From Saururus chinensis (taxonomy: Eukaryota; Streptophyta; Magnoliopsida; Piperales; Saururaceae), in contig CP141140.1 of the NCBI GenBank assembly GCA_035235625.1, positions 26,432,685-26,496,684 on the forward strand: a stretch of DNA of 64,000 nucleotides, written 5' to 3'. A program made the position numbers and the translations under genes. The notes below the pieces were generated by a model. That model was not told where the DNA came from. It did not search any database and saw nothing but the letters and a program-made list of their open reading frames with translations. Each line of letters starts with the position of its first letter. Positions within the stretch are counted from its first letter, which is position 1. Positions 9,955 to 21,455 of the stretch are shown in pieces.

Positions 9955-10212
9955 GCGCGACGCGTGTCCGCCACGCGTCGCGCGGTGGAACTGCGCGCTG
10001 CGCGATCCCGCGCCGCAATGCGGAACCCGACACGCGGGTTCCGCGTGTCGCGCGGTCCGGCCGCGGACGGCGCGTGGTCCGCGCGGGCCGCGCGGTTCCA
10101 CGCGCCGCGCGGTTCCACGCGCCCGCGCGGTACACCGCGCGGCGAGGACCCGCGCGCGGGTCCCGGGCCCGCCGCGCGGACGAACCGCGCGACGTCGCGC
10201 GTCGTGCGGTAA
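9955..10212. repeat. CpG-dense GC-rich tract in 5' LTR (longer allele)
   Basis: Same tract as 2395-2640, but with extra copies of GCCGCGCGGTTCCACGCGC-type units around 10080-10130. Several arms are mutually complementary, so the single strand could fold strongly. The tract precedes the TATA box at 9927. Confidence 0.85.
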
Positions 10213-10601
10213 AATCTCGGCTGGCGCAATGCTTGCGTCAGCCGTTAATAAAATATTATTTTCCTTTTTTTTTTCTTTTTCAAAACTTAAAATAGCCATA
10301 ACTTTTTACCTATATTTCGGAATTATACGTTCTTGGTACCGACGGACTCGTATCGACGAGCCCTTCGAAACAAGACCACTCAAGGATAGGTTTTACCGTA
10401 GTTTTATCGTGGGCCCGCTTATGATGCACGCTTCCACGATTGCTACATACGGTCACTATCTCCGAATCAAATGTTTCAAAAATCTTTAAGTTCGTTTTTT
10501 AAAGTTCTACAACATTCATTTAAGTCCTGAAAACAAAATAACGTCCTAATAATATATAAAAATTCTAACAATAAAATTTACCTCGGATCTGGGTTGTCAC
10601 A

Positions 10602-11147
10602 GTGGTGTGTAGTGATGGAACCGCTGGCCGAGTCCCAAAAGCATGATGACATAATTGACATTAATGCCCTAGTCAATTTTGTATAGTGATATTTTTATGA
10701 TTGTTTGATAATTAATTGCATTCATTTTGTTATTTGAAAAAGCACAAATTTAGTTCCCACGTTAGTTGAGTTGATTTAGGAATGGCCAAAGCATCCTAAG
10801 TTATTTGTCAACATGTGAATCATATAGAATGTTACTATGGGGTGCCTAGATTAACATACATAAAATTATTGTGTTGTCATCAAATTTTGATTATGTGCCA
10901 AAGACTGTCATCCGACCCCAAAGGGAGGTGGTAGTTAGCGTTACATAATTAGGATAGGGTGGAGGGTTATATATTTTAACATAGGTGAATCCCTATGCCC
11001 AAAGGTGTGAGATTTTTCTGTAATATTTTATGTATAACCCAGTAGCCTTATCATGAGACAAAATAAACATTTGTTTCTATACGGTTTAGTAAATTTGATG
11101 CAGATTACAACATTTGCCCAAAGGGAGGTTTATAATTTTACTAGATT
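10602..11147 (+). other. Leader region of copia A (right part)
   Basis: Continuation of the copia A untranslated leader after the gypsy insertion. No gene is seen. CCAAAGGGAGGT-like purine blocks occur at about 10917 and 11111 and a related CCCAAAGG at 10998; they could be structural elements of the leader, but nothing firm can be said. Confidence 0.45.
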
Positions 11148-13798
11148 TTGGCATTGGCTATTTCATACTTATGTTATTGTTTCTTGCCCTCTTTAATATT
11201 TGCATATTTTTATTCTTTTATTACAGCTTATCTGTCTTTTATTTCTGACCTTAATCAACACCTTCCATTATTGTTTGGGGATAATTTTATGGATTGGAAG
11301 GAAAAACTTCTTTTACTATTAGGGTGCATGGACTTGGATTTGGCGTTTCGTATGGATGTACCCACAACTCCTACGGAAAAAAGTATGCCAAGTGAGGTAG
11401 CATCTTTTGAAAAGTGAAAGTGGTCTAACCGCTTAAACATGATTCTCATGAGGTCTCACATAAATAAAAGCATTAGGGGATCCATCCCAGAATGCGCTAT
11501 AGTCCAAGAACTTTTGAAAGCTATTAAAGCTCAATTTAAGAGTTCTGATAAAACCTTGGCCAGCACCTTAATGTCCAAGTTGTCATCCATGAGGCTAACA
11601 GATGACAAAGGGGTGAGAGACCATATCATGCAGATGCATAATATTGCTAATCAGTTAAACAACATGAAAATAAAGATTGATGATATTTTTTTAGTTCACT
11701 TTATTCTAAACTCCCTGCCTCCACAATATGGGTCATTCAAGATCTCTTATAACACACATAACACTCAATGGTCAGTTAATGACCTTCTGAGTATGTGTGT
11801 ATAGGAAGATAGGAGACTTAAGCAAGAGAAGCTAGAGAGTGCCCATCTAGTTTCTTATAAAGGACAAAAGAAGGGTAATCATGCTGCTTCAAAGAAGAAA
11901 GCTAGTGAAGATGTGTTAATGAAGTCTACTGGTGTCACCAAGGAAACCAAATATTTTTTCTGCAAGAAGAAAGGATACATGAAAAAAGATTGCCCTAAGT
12001 ATCAAAAGTGGTTTGCCAAGAAATGAGGTAATTTCATGTCTCTAGCGTGTTATGAGTCTAATTATGTTGATTCTCATTATAATAACACATGGTGGATTGA
12101 CTCTGGTTCCACAATCCATATTTCTACTGTCATGCAAGGATTTCTCCGTCTAAGGAAACCAAATGATGGGGAGCACAACATCTATTTTGGAAATAAGATG
12201 TGTTCGAAGGTTGAAGGTGTGGGGACATATAGATTTGTTCTTCATACAGGATACACCTTAGATTTAGAAATAGCTTTCTATATTCTAAGTTTTTCTAAAA
12301 ACTTAGTTTTTGTATCAAGACTAGTGCCTCATGACTTTAATTTTCAATTTATAAATTCCTCATTTCTGATTATTAAAATTTAGTCACCATTGGTTCTAGT
12401 TCTTTGATTGATGGGCTATATTCTCCCTCTTTGTATGTTTCCTTTAAACAATCTATGATGTCTATGTAACGAAGTGTTATTAAAAAGAACTCCTCTATGT
12501 TATGACACATGTGGTTGGGGCATATCTCCATTGACCGCTTAAAACGATTAGTAAGAGAAGGAGTTTTAAAACTCTTAACTTTACTGATCTTGAGACATGT
12601 ATAAACTACATAAAGGGAAAGTAGACTAACAAGTCTTCTAAGGGTGCTAAGAGGCATAGTGAGAAATTAGGCATCATACACACTAATATCTGTAGACCAT
12701 TTAGTACTCCCTATCTGAATGGTCAAAGGTATTTCATTACCTTTATAGATGATCATACCCGATACATGTATCTTTATCTCTTAAATAAAAAGTCTGAAGC
12801 ATTTGATGCTTTCAAGACTTATAAGGCAAAGGTAGAGAAATAATTTGGATTGAGTATCAAAATTGTTAGATTAGACAGAGGAGGGGAATACTATGGCAGG
12901 TACACAGAGAGTGGACAAAAACTTGGACCATTTGCGCAGTTCCTGTAAGAAAATGGTATTGTTGCACAATACACAGTACTAGGCATACCACAACAAAATG
13001 GTGTTGCTGAAAGGAGAAACCGTACTTTGATGGATATGGTGAAGAGTATGATAAGCAATTCCTCTCTTCTTCTCAATATGTGGAGTGAAGCCTTAAAGAT
13101 AGTTGTGTACATTTTAAATCGAGTTTCATCTAAAGTTGTTTCTAAAACACCCTTTGAGCTATAGAATGGATGGAAACCTAGTTTAGATCATGTACACATC
13201 TAGGGTTGTCCTGTTGAGGTTAGGGTGTACAATCCACTTGAGAAGAAGCTTGACCCTAAGACTGTCAATGGATTTTTCATTGGTTATGCAGAAAGGTCTA
13301 AGGGTTATAGGTTTTACTGTCCATCTCACACCCCTGCAGTAGTCGAAGCACGGAATGCACATTTTCTTGAGAAAGACAACTTCAGTTAGAGTATTTCCCC
13401 TAAACACATTGTATTTGAGGAAATACGGGTTCCAATTGTAATACCCACATCCGGTAGAGGAACACATGTTGTATCGCCTATGGTGATTCCAGAGCAGCCT
13501 TTTATTCCTTCATCATCCCCTTAGGAACAAGTTGTTGAAGTTCCTATTGCACAGGCTCCTCCGCCTGTTGATGAAATAGGACTTTGAAGGTCCTTAAGAG
13601 TAAGGAAACATGTACTCTCTTCTGACTATGTTGTATACCTCTAGGAGTCTGATGAGAATGTTGGACTCATTCAAGATCCTATTACATATTCACACGTCAT
13701 GTCTAGAGATAACTCTAGCAAATGGTATGATGTCATGCAGGATGAGATGAAATTTATGGCTGATAATTAAGTATGGGATCTCGTAGAGTTATCGCAGG
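11148..13798 (+). pseudogene. Copia A gag, protease and integrase, heavily decayed
   Basis: Successive frames show copia gag (FGDNFMDWKEKLLLLLGCMD; DHIMQMHNIANQLNNMKIKI; FILNSLPPQYGSF), a damaged zinc knuckle (about 11955-12000; first Cys and the His are both Tyr), protease (WWIDSGSTIHIS near 12090-12125) and integrase core remnants (FITFIDDHTRYMYLYLL near 12735-12785; QQNGVAERRNRTLMDMV near 12990-13040). The reading is broken by many stops, including 11802, 12024, 12841 and 13387. Protease and integrase upstream of RT is the copia order. It ends in the RT N-terminal region at the 13805 insertion. Confidence 0.85.
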
Positions 13799-13804
13799 GC
13801 ACCA

Positions 13805-14648
13805 TGTCACGGGGACACCCGGGGAATGCCTGTTGTGCGGCACTCGCAAGGCCAAACAACCAAGCTAGTAAGCCTTTCTTCGTCAAGGTCATGGCCTCGT
13901 GCCATTCGACCAAGCATCTAGCCCGCGAAGCCAAGCAACGAACCTGTCCCAAGGCAGACGCGGGAACGTGCTGGGACATTTCCCAAGCGAGCTAGCCGGA
14001 GGGGGACACCTCCTTGCTATGTATGAATCCAACTTAGGCAACCCGAACATCCGGAACATCCATCTCAGCCAAGTGCATGCAAGGGTCTTTGTATCAAACA
14101 AGGCCACAAGGCCGGACGGCCGCCCGCCGGGTCGGAGAGCCACATGCCCCAGCAGACAGGGCTCCTAGCATGATAGCTAGCAAGGCAACAAGCCTTCGTT
14201 GCCATCTGGGATAGCCTATTGCAAGGCTAGGCATCATACCAACAGTTTTGTCAATTCAGTTCACCATGTCCCCCCCTATATAGCATAAGAGATTTTTTGC
14301 ATCTCTTTGGAGTGGCAGCCAAAGTGGCCGTACGGGCATGGTATCTCCCGAGAACACTCCCAAGGACCCTCTAACACTATATAGGGGGGAGGGGACATCT
14401 TAAGTATCCAAATATATGCTAGTTGGTTATGTGTCCCAAAATAGCCAACTATATGTGCGCATCGTTGCGTGCTTTCTGCGCAACGTTGCACACATATGTT
14501 GCGGGCCTTCCCCGCAACGCCTGCACACACATGATATGCAACACTAAGGGCAGTTCCCACAATGCATGCACACCTCGTATACAACACTTTTCCATGTGTG
14601 TGCGCCCCAACACGTGTTAGGGGTAGTCTGCTCCGCTACCCCGTGACA
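13805..14648. mobile_element. 844-bp insertion with 10-bp inverted ends in copia A pol
   Basis: Copia RT sequence (...LVELSQG) stops at about 13800 and resumes at 14651 (RTLGFKWVYKTK). The intervening DNA begins TGTCACGGGG and ends CCCCGTGACA, perfect 10-bp inverted ends with TG...CA borders, as in an LTR. It is more GC-rich than copia A and has no convincing coding region. Flanks ACCA (left) and GCCA (right) could be a mutated short target duplication. A solo LTR is the likeliest identity; a TRIM or DNA transposon cannot be excluded. Confidence 0.65.
14267..14397. repeat. Inverted repeat inside the 844-bp insertion
   Basis: TGTCCCCCCCTATATAG at 14267 is mirrored by CTATATAGGGGGGAGGGGACA ending at 14397, separated by about 95 bases. 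This could be a small MITE-like insertion or a structural part of the LTR; no target duplication is evident. Confidence 0.55.
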
Positions 14649-14652
14649 GCCA

Positions 14653-16050
14653 GGACTCTTGGCTTCAAATGGGTCTATAAGACTAAATTAGATCCATCTG
14701 ATATAAGACCCAACTTGTAGCCAAAGGTTTTCTTCAAAATGATAGTGTTAACTATAATGAAACCTTTTCTCCAGTTTCTATAAAAGATTCATTGAGAGTT
14801 ATTTTGTCCCTTGTAGCTCATTTTGACTTAGAGTTACATCTAATAGATGTCAAGACGGCATTCTTGAATGAGGATCTTGAGGAAGATGTGTATATGACTC
14901 AGCCTGAAGGATTTACCTTAGATAAAGGAAGTCATCTGGTTTGTAGACTCAAGAAGTCAATATACGGACTAAAGCAGGCCTCCCAACAGTGGTATTTGAA
15001 GTTCAACGATGTTATTACTTCATTTGGTTTTAAGGAGAACATTGTTGATCAGTGCATATACCTTATGGTTAGTGGGAGCCATTACATGTTTCTGGTTTTG
15101 TATGTTGATGACATTCTACTTACAAGCAGTGACTTAGGGATGTTACACAAGACTAAGCAGTTTCTTTCTTAGAACTTTGACATGAAAGATTTAGGAAAAG
15201 CACCTGTGTCATAGGGATTAAGATCTATTGTGATAGATCTAGAAGGATCCTTAGGTTATCTCAGCAGGCCTATATCAATAAAGTTCTGAAACAGTTTAAC
15301 ATGGAAAATTGCTTACCTAGTGTAGCTCCTATTGTGAAGGGTGACAAATTTGATTTGTTCCAATGTCCAAAGAATTCTTTGGAGTTGGAAATCATAAAGG
15401 AAATTCCTTATGCATCGGCAGTTAGTAGTATAATGTACTTGGAGGTCTGTACAAAACCTAATATTGCCTTTGCTATGGGAATGTTGGGTAGATACCAGAA
15501 AAATCTAAGGATGGATCATTAGAGAGAAGTAAAGAAGGTTATGAGGTATCTACAAGGAACGAAGGATTACATGCTTACATACAGACATTTTGATTATTTG
15601 GAATTAGTTAGATACAGAGATGCAGACTTTGCTAGTTGTGTTGACTCGAAAAAGTTGACATCGGGTTATATTTTCCTTTTGGCAGGCAGTGCTGTCTCTT
15701 GGAAAAGTATTAAGCAAACCCTTACAGTATCGTCGACTATGGAGGTAGAGTTTGTTGCTTGTTATGAGGGCATGTCACATTTTACTTGGCTGATGAACTT
15801 TGTCACATGACTTACTATTATGGATTCAATATCTAAGCCATTAAAGATGTTCTGTGATAATAGTGTTGTTATGTTCTTCACGAAGGACAACAAAAGTGGA
15901 AGTTGGAGTAAGCACATCGACATCAAGTATCTTGTTGTTCGGGATCATGTTAAAGAAGGGACAGTTGTTATTGAGCATATAGGTACTGAGCTTATGGTTG
16001 CTGATCCAATGACTAAGGGTTTACCCCTTCTCTGTTTAAGAGTCATGTGG
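14653..16050 (+). pseudogene. Copia A reverse transcriptase and RNase H, decayed
   Basis: Continues pol after the 844-bp insertion. RT motifs are clear: HLIDVKTAFLNEDLEEDVYM, RLKKSIYGLKQASQQWY and the active site LVLYVDDILLTSSD (about 15090-15130). RNase H follows with YRDADFASCVDSKKLTSGYIF, AVSWKSIKQTL, STMEVEFVACYE and HIDIKYLVVRDHVKEG. Stops at about 15172, 15522 and 15810 and frame shifts between blocks make it non-functional. Confidence 0.88.
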
Positions 16051-16507
16051 ATCGTATGGGTCTTATTAACTCATTGTGCATTTGATTTTGCTTATGTACT
16101 TAGCAGTTATAGTTTCTTTTCTTGTTGTGTTTCCTTTTTCAGTACACTTAAGTATAAGACAATATTTGCAAAATAAGTGGGAGCTTTCACTCATAAATAT
16201 ATTTTGCCACGTATAGCACTCAAACAGAATGAATTAGTTGCATTGTGATACATGGAATGAAATGTTCTCCTGTGAGGACATAACCACTTTGATTCATGTG
16301 ATTATGACATTTTGTTAAGAGTATAAAGTTGCCACAAACAGTTTGAAGGGTATTATTTTTTCAAAAATTGTATGCGCATACGAAAGTGATTTTAAAGTTT
16401 CCCATTACCCACTTGATTATTTTTTAACTAAAATATTTTTCTCAAATTTAGTTTAATTGAGCCAAGTGGGAGATTTTATTCTTTATATGGCTCAATTGAA
16501 AAATTGT

Positions 16508-16521
16508 GCCAAGTGGGAGAA
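16508..16521 (+). promoter_or_regulatory. Polypurine tract of copia A
   Basis: GCCAAGTGGGAGA directly precedes the 3' LTR start (TGTTGGGC). A second AAGTGGGAG-type block lies at about 16463, so either could prime plus-strand synthesis. Confidence 0.7.
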
Positions 16522-16896
16522 TGTTGGGCTTTGTTTTTGTAATAAAACATAAAGTGGCATAATTGTCTCAATTGACAATGTTTTGGGCTTTTAAAACTGT
16601 CTGGGTAATGGGCCTAAGTCAGAATACCCATTAAGTTGTGGTTTTAAGTGACAAATTTGAACCATTAGATGACCTATAGATGGACGATGAAGATTGTAAG
16701 GTTCTTAACAATAGTGTCCTAGTTTAGTTATAAATATACCATTAGTCATCCTAATTCGGTGCCTTAAATGAGATTACTCTCAGTCAAATTCTAAACCAAA
16801 ATCACATTGTGGTTCTAAAAAAGATTAGCAGAAAAGCTTCATTGAAGGTTCTAATGGCTATAAGTATGCCTAAATCTCTTACATTAAGTTCTATCA
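16522..16896 (+). repeat. 3' LTR of copia A (375 bp)
   Basis: Starts TGTTGGGCTTTG after the polypurine tract and ends TTCTATCA. Its last 65-70 bases align with window positions 1-71, which sets its right border. It contains TATAAATATACC near 16730, a plausible TATA box. Confidence 0.88.
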
Positions 16897-19510
16897 AGCA
16901 TAAGTATGCTTATGTTATATTATGTATATCTTTAAATTATTGTAAGTTAGGCGGAGAGGGTAAAGATGGTGAAGGCCATGGCAGAGGTTAGATATGGCCA
17001 TTGCTGCCAACTTGTGGTCGCGGAGGTTATTTAGCATATAGTAAAATTATATTGTATGATGCTTACAATAAGTTTCTACTTTGCTGGGATTAAGGAGGGG
17101 TATTGGCAATGATATCAACGCCAATGGTGGTAAAGGTGTGATGGTTGTATCATCCTAGAAGTTGTGGAGGCTAGATGGAAGAATTGTTATTTTGTGGCAG
17201 AAAGGGCAGGAAGACAGAAGTACGTGGCAAAGATGGTGTGGAGACATGGGAACGGAGGAAGAAAAGAAAAGGAGAAGAATTAAGAAACCGGTGAAAAGTT
17301 AGATATATGGGTATTTTAAAAGAAGAAAAACCGTTGTAGTGGACTTTTTCAGATAGCAACAAGATACTAACAAGTAGCAGTCATAGTCACAATTATGTCC
17401 ATACATAATGGTAGTCGTGATGGATTTTATTTCCACATCTTAACTTGAAAATTATTTCCTAACCCCTCGTTTATTTTAGGATTTTATATAATATATAAAT
17501 ATTTTACGAAGAAATAATTTCTCACTATTGCACTAAAAACCAAATGACCTTTTTTCTTACCACCAGTCAACTATGTTTTGGATTTTATTCTAATACTAAT
17601 CTGATGCATGTGACAATAATTATTTACATATATACATATAGTTATAAAAGTAACATATTTCATTTGTTTTCATTTTATTTTTGATAATATGGGCCTCATG
17701 TGGCCCAGACATGGAGTCGGCATGGCTCCCGTGCTATCAATGTGAGCATCATGTGAATGGATGGAGCTGTATTTGAGTTAATAAGTAATGAGTAGGGTAA
17801 TCAGTCCCATAATAATAGTTTAAGAGGTGATGTTTCAGTAAACGGGTCCACATGTTAGGTAATGAAAGATGAAGTGTGGAAATTTTGGAACAGATCAAAA
17901 AGTGTGGAAAAAATTTCAAAATTTAGAAGGTAAATTTTGAAGTGAGAAAATTTTGAAATTAACCCAAGAGCACATTGAAAAATGACTTAACGCGGAAAAA
18001 ATTGTCACACTAAAAAGTCACGTACTACTACCGCGTAATAATTATTTTACACCGAAACAGTGCAATTTTGTAACTGTATTTTGTGGGATTGTAGAAACAT
18101 TATCCATCTAGACTAAACCCAACAAACAATATTTCTGTAGTAGATCAAATTTAGCATTATAATTGATGCCGACATTTCTCATTTAAAATTTCACCTTATC
18201 CTTGTACTAGGATCCGTAGCTCATGCCCAGACATGGTAGAGCTTTACCCAACCTAAAAACCTCCTTTCCCGAAACAAAATTATTGCTACATGGTTTGCGC
18301 ATTCGCTCAGTTAAAAGCCACTTCCTGCGAGAGTGTCGCACTTCATATACTTTTCTCATTCGTCTTATAACGGTTATTTCACGAACTAGCAAGCACCACA
18401 TCCACAAACATTATCCAGATATCGTCATCTAAACCTAGATTCAACTGTTTCTTTTTTCAACATCTTTTGATAATTCTCCACGCTAATCAATGACAAGTAA
18501 ATACCCTTATGAAAGCTTAATCCGCCCACATCAGGTAAGCTTTCAAGGGTTTTCCTCCACCTCACCCCGTGCACCAAATTTACCATCAATTACACCTGCA
18601 TCAATTTAATTAAGCCACACCATCAGCACTGTATGCCTCTTAACAAGTAAATTTGAACCTTTTTGTAAACAAATAAATTCGAACCAGAAACTTGCTCCCT
18701 TGACGCTGATATTTTTACGCGCTGGATTTGGCACATGCAAATCCATTAATAGGATTTGGCACACGCAAATCCATTAATATGCTGGCTTAGCAAATAAAAA
18801 TAAAGTGGCAATCACATTCGTAAAAATGAATGCGATTTTTTTAATTATTAGCATTATACATGATTAAAAATTCAAAATTCCCCTTGTCCAGCAAACTCAT
18901 GTAAAGATCCTACATACAGTATTTCCACAATGGAACCACCTATGCGTAATAGTTGAGGCTGGCTTTCTTTTTAGCTTGAACTTGAATAATGCCCTCATTG
19001 AAATCTTCATGGATCACCTGTACTGACAAAATTCAACACATAAACACCTTACCACCTTAGAAAAAAGCGCATATATCAAGAATATGCTAGAGCCGAATGC
19101 GTTAGAGACGTGAGGCTATCCTTGAGGTCCAAGCCTCAAATTCTAAGCCTCGGGGTCTGAGGCTTAACTCACAAACATCAAATTTTAATGTATAAAACCT
19201 ATAAAAATAGCTAAAACAATTAAAAATATATAAAATACTCCCCAGAAAATCTAGTGGGGCATGCACCAGACGTTTCGGTCACAATGCACCAAACACATCT
19301 CTTTCTCAAATAAAAAAGCAAAACTTCATTTAAAAAGTAAACACAAACATATTCAAAATTTATAAGGTATGACCGTAAGAGAAGCTGAAAAAAGTCAGAC
19401 AATTATTTTGAAATATAAAATCAGAAAATGGCCCATCTCAACCCTCCAGCATGTGGTGTGCTCATCATAAAACTGTATCATGCATAAGGTGCACGCCTCA
19501 TGAATGCTGC
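16897..19510. other. AT-rich DNA, no gene recognised
   Basis: About 2.6 kb of AT-rich sequence without a supported coding region; the open frames here (60-70 codons) show no motif. Apart from the small tandem repeat at 18724 I see no element borders, and this may be host intergenic DNA. Confidence 0.6.
18724..18778. repeat. Two 27-bp tandem copies
   Basis: GGATTTGGCACATGCAAATC-type units at 18724-18750 and 18752-18778 differ at one base. Each contains an ATGCAAAT-like octamer (ACGCAAAT in the second). Confidence 0.8.
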
Positions 19511-19677
19511 ATCTCAAGAGTTGATGGGTGGAAAATTTTTGGGCCAAATTTTCATCCATTTTCTCTCACTTTTCATTCTAGTTTCTCTTTTCCCGTTGCA
19601 CAAAACAGTGAAAACTGAAAGATTTTAAGAAGATTTCTTTTATTTCCCCCGCTTTCTACCAATACAAACAGACCCTA
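19511..19677 (-). mobile_element. MITE fragment, same family as 57443-58162
   Basis: On the minus strand it reads GGGTCTGTTTGTATTGGTAG then AAAGCGGGGGAAATAAAAG and continues to TTCCACCCATCAAC, matching the left part of the MITE at 57443. Only about 165 bp are present; the other end and the simple repeat of the long copy are missing. Confidence 0.7.
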
Positions 19678-21455
19678 AGAAAAAACTGGCGCCTGGTCTT
19701 ATGAGCGGCCATTATTTGACGGGTTAAAAAAGTTTCTCAAATCTATTTTAAGGTCAAGTAATTCAATTTTTTTGATAAATTTACCTTCTTTCTTTACTCT
19801 CATCCAGATTCTTTCTTTCTTTTTCTTTATGTTTTTCGTCTTCTTCATATTACTTCTTTCTTGTCTGACATCTTTCTCCCCCATCTTGATCTCTATTCAG
19901 AGTAGCTCTGATACCTCCGCTGCCGCGCCCTCCTCCATTGTGCACTCCTCCTTTTTTTTTCTTTTCTTCTTCTTTAGTCTAGATTGCTCTTCTATGTTTT
20001 AGGCCTCTTTCTCATCCGTCTACCTCTCCTTCCATAGTAGCTCTGATGCTTTCTCTACCACGCCCTCCTCTATGCATCCTCCTCCCCTTTTTCTTCTTTC
20101 TTTTCTTACTCCGTCCAGATTGTTTCTTCTTCCATCTAAACCATTGTTCCCTTTTTTCCTTAGTTCAAATCTTTGCTCCATGCTTCATGTCTCCTCCTCT
20201 GTCTCCCTCTCTGTCTACAACAACTTCAGCATCTCCCTCCTAATAAAGATAGTAAATATTTACTCCCTTTATATATAACAAAGTGAATAAATATTTATTA
20301 TCTTCTTCCTCCACTTACCATTGGGTGTGAATATCATTGTGAATTAAATTTCATCTCTTGCATTTATTCTCCCTTGAAAAACAATTTAGGCATCTACGTT
20401 GGGCGTTGGCCATTGGCTTTCCCCAAAGGGAAAGTTAATCTCTTCCTATTTTTGTTGGAGGCAAGAAGGATGTAACTTACTGCTCTGATCCTATTAGCAT
20501 GGGGAAGTTGCGGCATTGACACTTGCTCAAAGTCTACAATCTAGTTCGTCTTCCCAACCGTGTTGAGTGGAGCTCAAGTGGCAGATGCTGCCATAGGCCC
20601 AATGTCAATGAGTCACAACGGGGTGGGACCCAGAATTGTGCTAATGGTAAAGTTGTTGAGCGGAAGATTGTGTGGGCTCAGTCACAGATGTTGAAAGTGA
20701 ACCTCCACTTTCTATGATCTAGTCAGCGTAAATAAGAATTGTTGTCTTCAAACCGATTGTGGATAATTGAGACCACACTCTGATTCAATCTTTCGCTCGA
20801 AAATGCTTATGAGAGCCGATGGCTTGCTTGCTTTACCTTATCACTAGGCAGAGAATATGCTTGCAGTAGTCGTCGCCCAATCCCTCCATTCATGTGCATT
20901 AATCAAAACATTTCTTTCAATGGTTGAAGCAGAAGAATGTTTTAGTTTAAGCTCGATCTTGGGAGTGAGGAGTGGAGGGCGGTTAGGGGTATTTTTTATC
21001 TAAATATAAATTTTAGAGTAAATGATAGATTAATAAGTTTTTTTGTAGTTAATGTCTAAAACCCATTTTTTAATGAAAGCAAAATTACTTTTTCAACTAC
21101 AAAATCAATTCATATTCCTCTTGTTTTATTTTAATTATTTATATTTTAAAGCTATAATATTGAAAGAAGCTAATTTATTAAGTATATGATAATTGATTAA
21201 GATACATTTTGTAATTGTCTTATGATTACGATATGATAAAAATAGAAAAATGCTTTAACAACATGAATATTCACACGTCAAATCAATGGTGTGAGAATGA
21301 TGAAGTTAACTTTTGACGTGTGAATATTCACATTGCAATAGTATTACTCGATAAAAATAGCCTAGGTAGCTACTCGGGCTAGTCATTTGTGTGTGAAGTG
21401 TCACAAGTAATTGGGGTAGAGTCAATCGGGTCAAAACGGGTGGTGGGAGGGGTTT
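19678..21455. other. Intergenic DNA with T/C-rich low-complexity tract
   Basis: 19750-20240 is rich in TTTCTTC and CTCC runs, producing Phe/Ser/Leu-rich open frames that are compositional. From 20240 to 21455 I see no gene, only the foldback at 21264. Confidence 0.55.
21264..21330. repeat. Perfect 19-bp inverted repeat
   Basis: TGAATATTCACACGTCAAA at 21264-21282 is exactly complementary to 21312-21330, with a 29-base loop. It may be the core of a tiny foldback element or a remnant of one. Confidence 0.85.

Larger units (their letters stand above)
1365..10601 (-). mobile_element. Ty3/gypsy chromovirus, Tekay/Del type, full length, with accessory ORF
   Basis: A complete 9.2-kb element read on the minus strand: 5' LTR (10601-8888), primer-binding site (8886-8871), accessory ORF (8788-7832), 66-bp repeat array, gag (from 7533), protease, reverse transcriptase, RNase H, integrase and chromodomain (to 3072), polypurine tract (3041-3029), 3' LTR (3028-1365). 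A perfect GTGGT duplication flanks it. Protease before RT and integrase after RNase H is the gypsy order; the integrase C-terminus with a chromodomain-like tail and the gag/RT motifs fit the Tekay (Del) branch. The LTRs differ by only a few substitutions plus length changes in a TA run and a GC-rich tract, so insertion was recent. Gag-pol nevertheless has at least three frameshifts and two premature stops. Confidence 0.93.
8888..10601 (-). repeat. 5' LTR of the Tekay-type element (1714 bp)
   Basis: The right-hand LTR, upstream for the minus-strand element, bordered TGTGACA...GCCACA. It is 50 bp longer than 1365-3028, mainly from a longer TA run (9041-9092) and extra GC-rich units. The few substitutions between the copies indicate a recent insertion. 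Confidence 0.95.
1..16896 (+). mobile_element. Ty1/copia retrotransposon 'copia A', old, nested, left end outside window
   Basis: A plus-strand copia element reconstructed from pieces: end of the 5' LTR (1-71), leader (72-1364 and 10602-11147), gag-protease-integrase (11148-13798), reverse transcriptase/RNase H (14653-16050), polypurine tract and 3' LTR (16522-16896). The two LTR ends match almost base for base over the last 65 bases and both finish in TTCTATCA. A gypsy element (1365-10601) and an 844-bp insertion (13805-14648) interrupt it. The reading frame has many stops and shifts, so it is dead and older than its guests. The target duplication cannot be tested because the left flank is outside the window; the right flank begins AGCAT. 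Confidence 0.88.
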
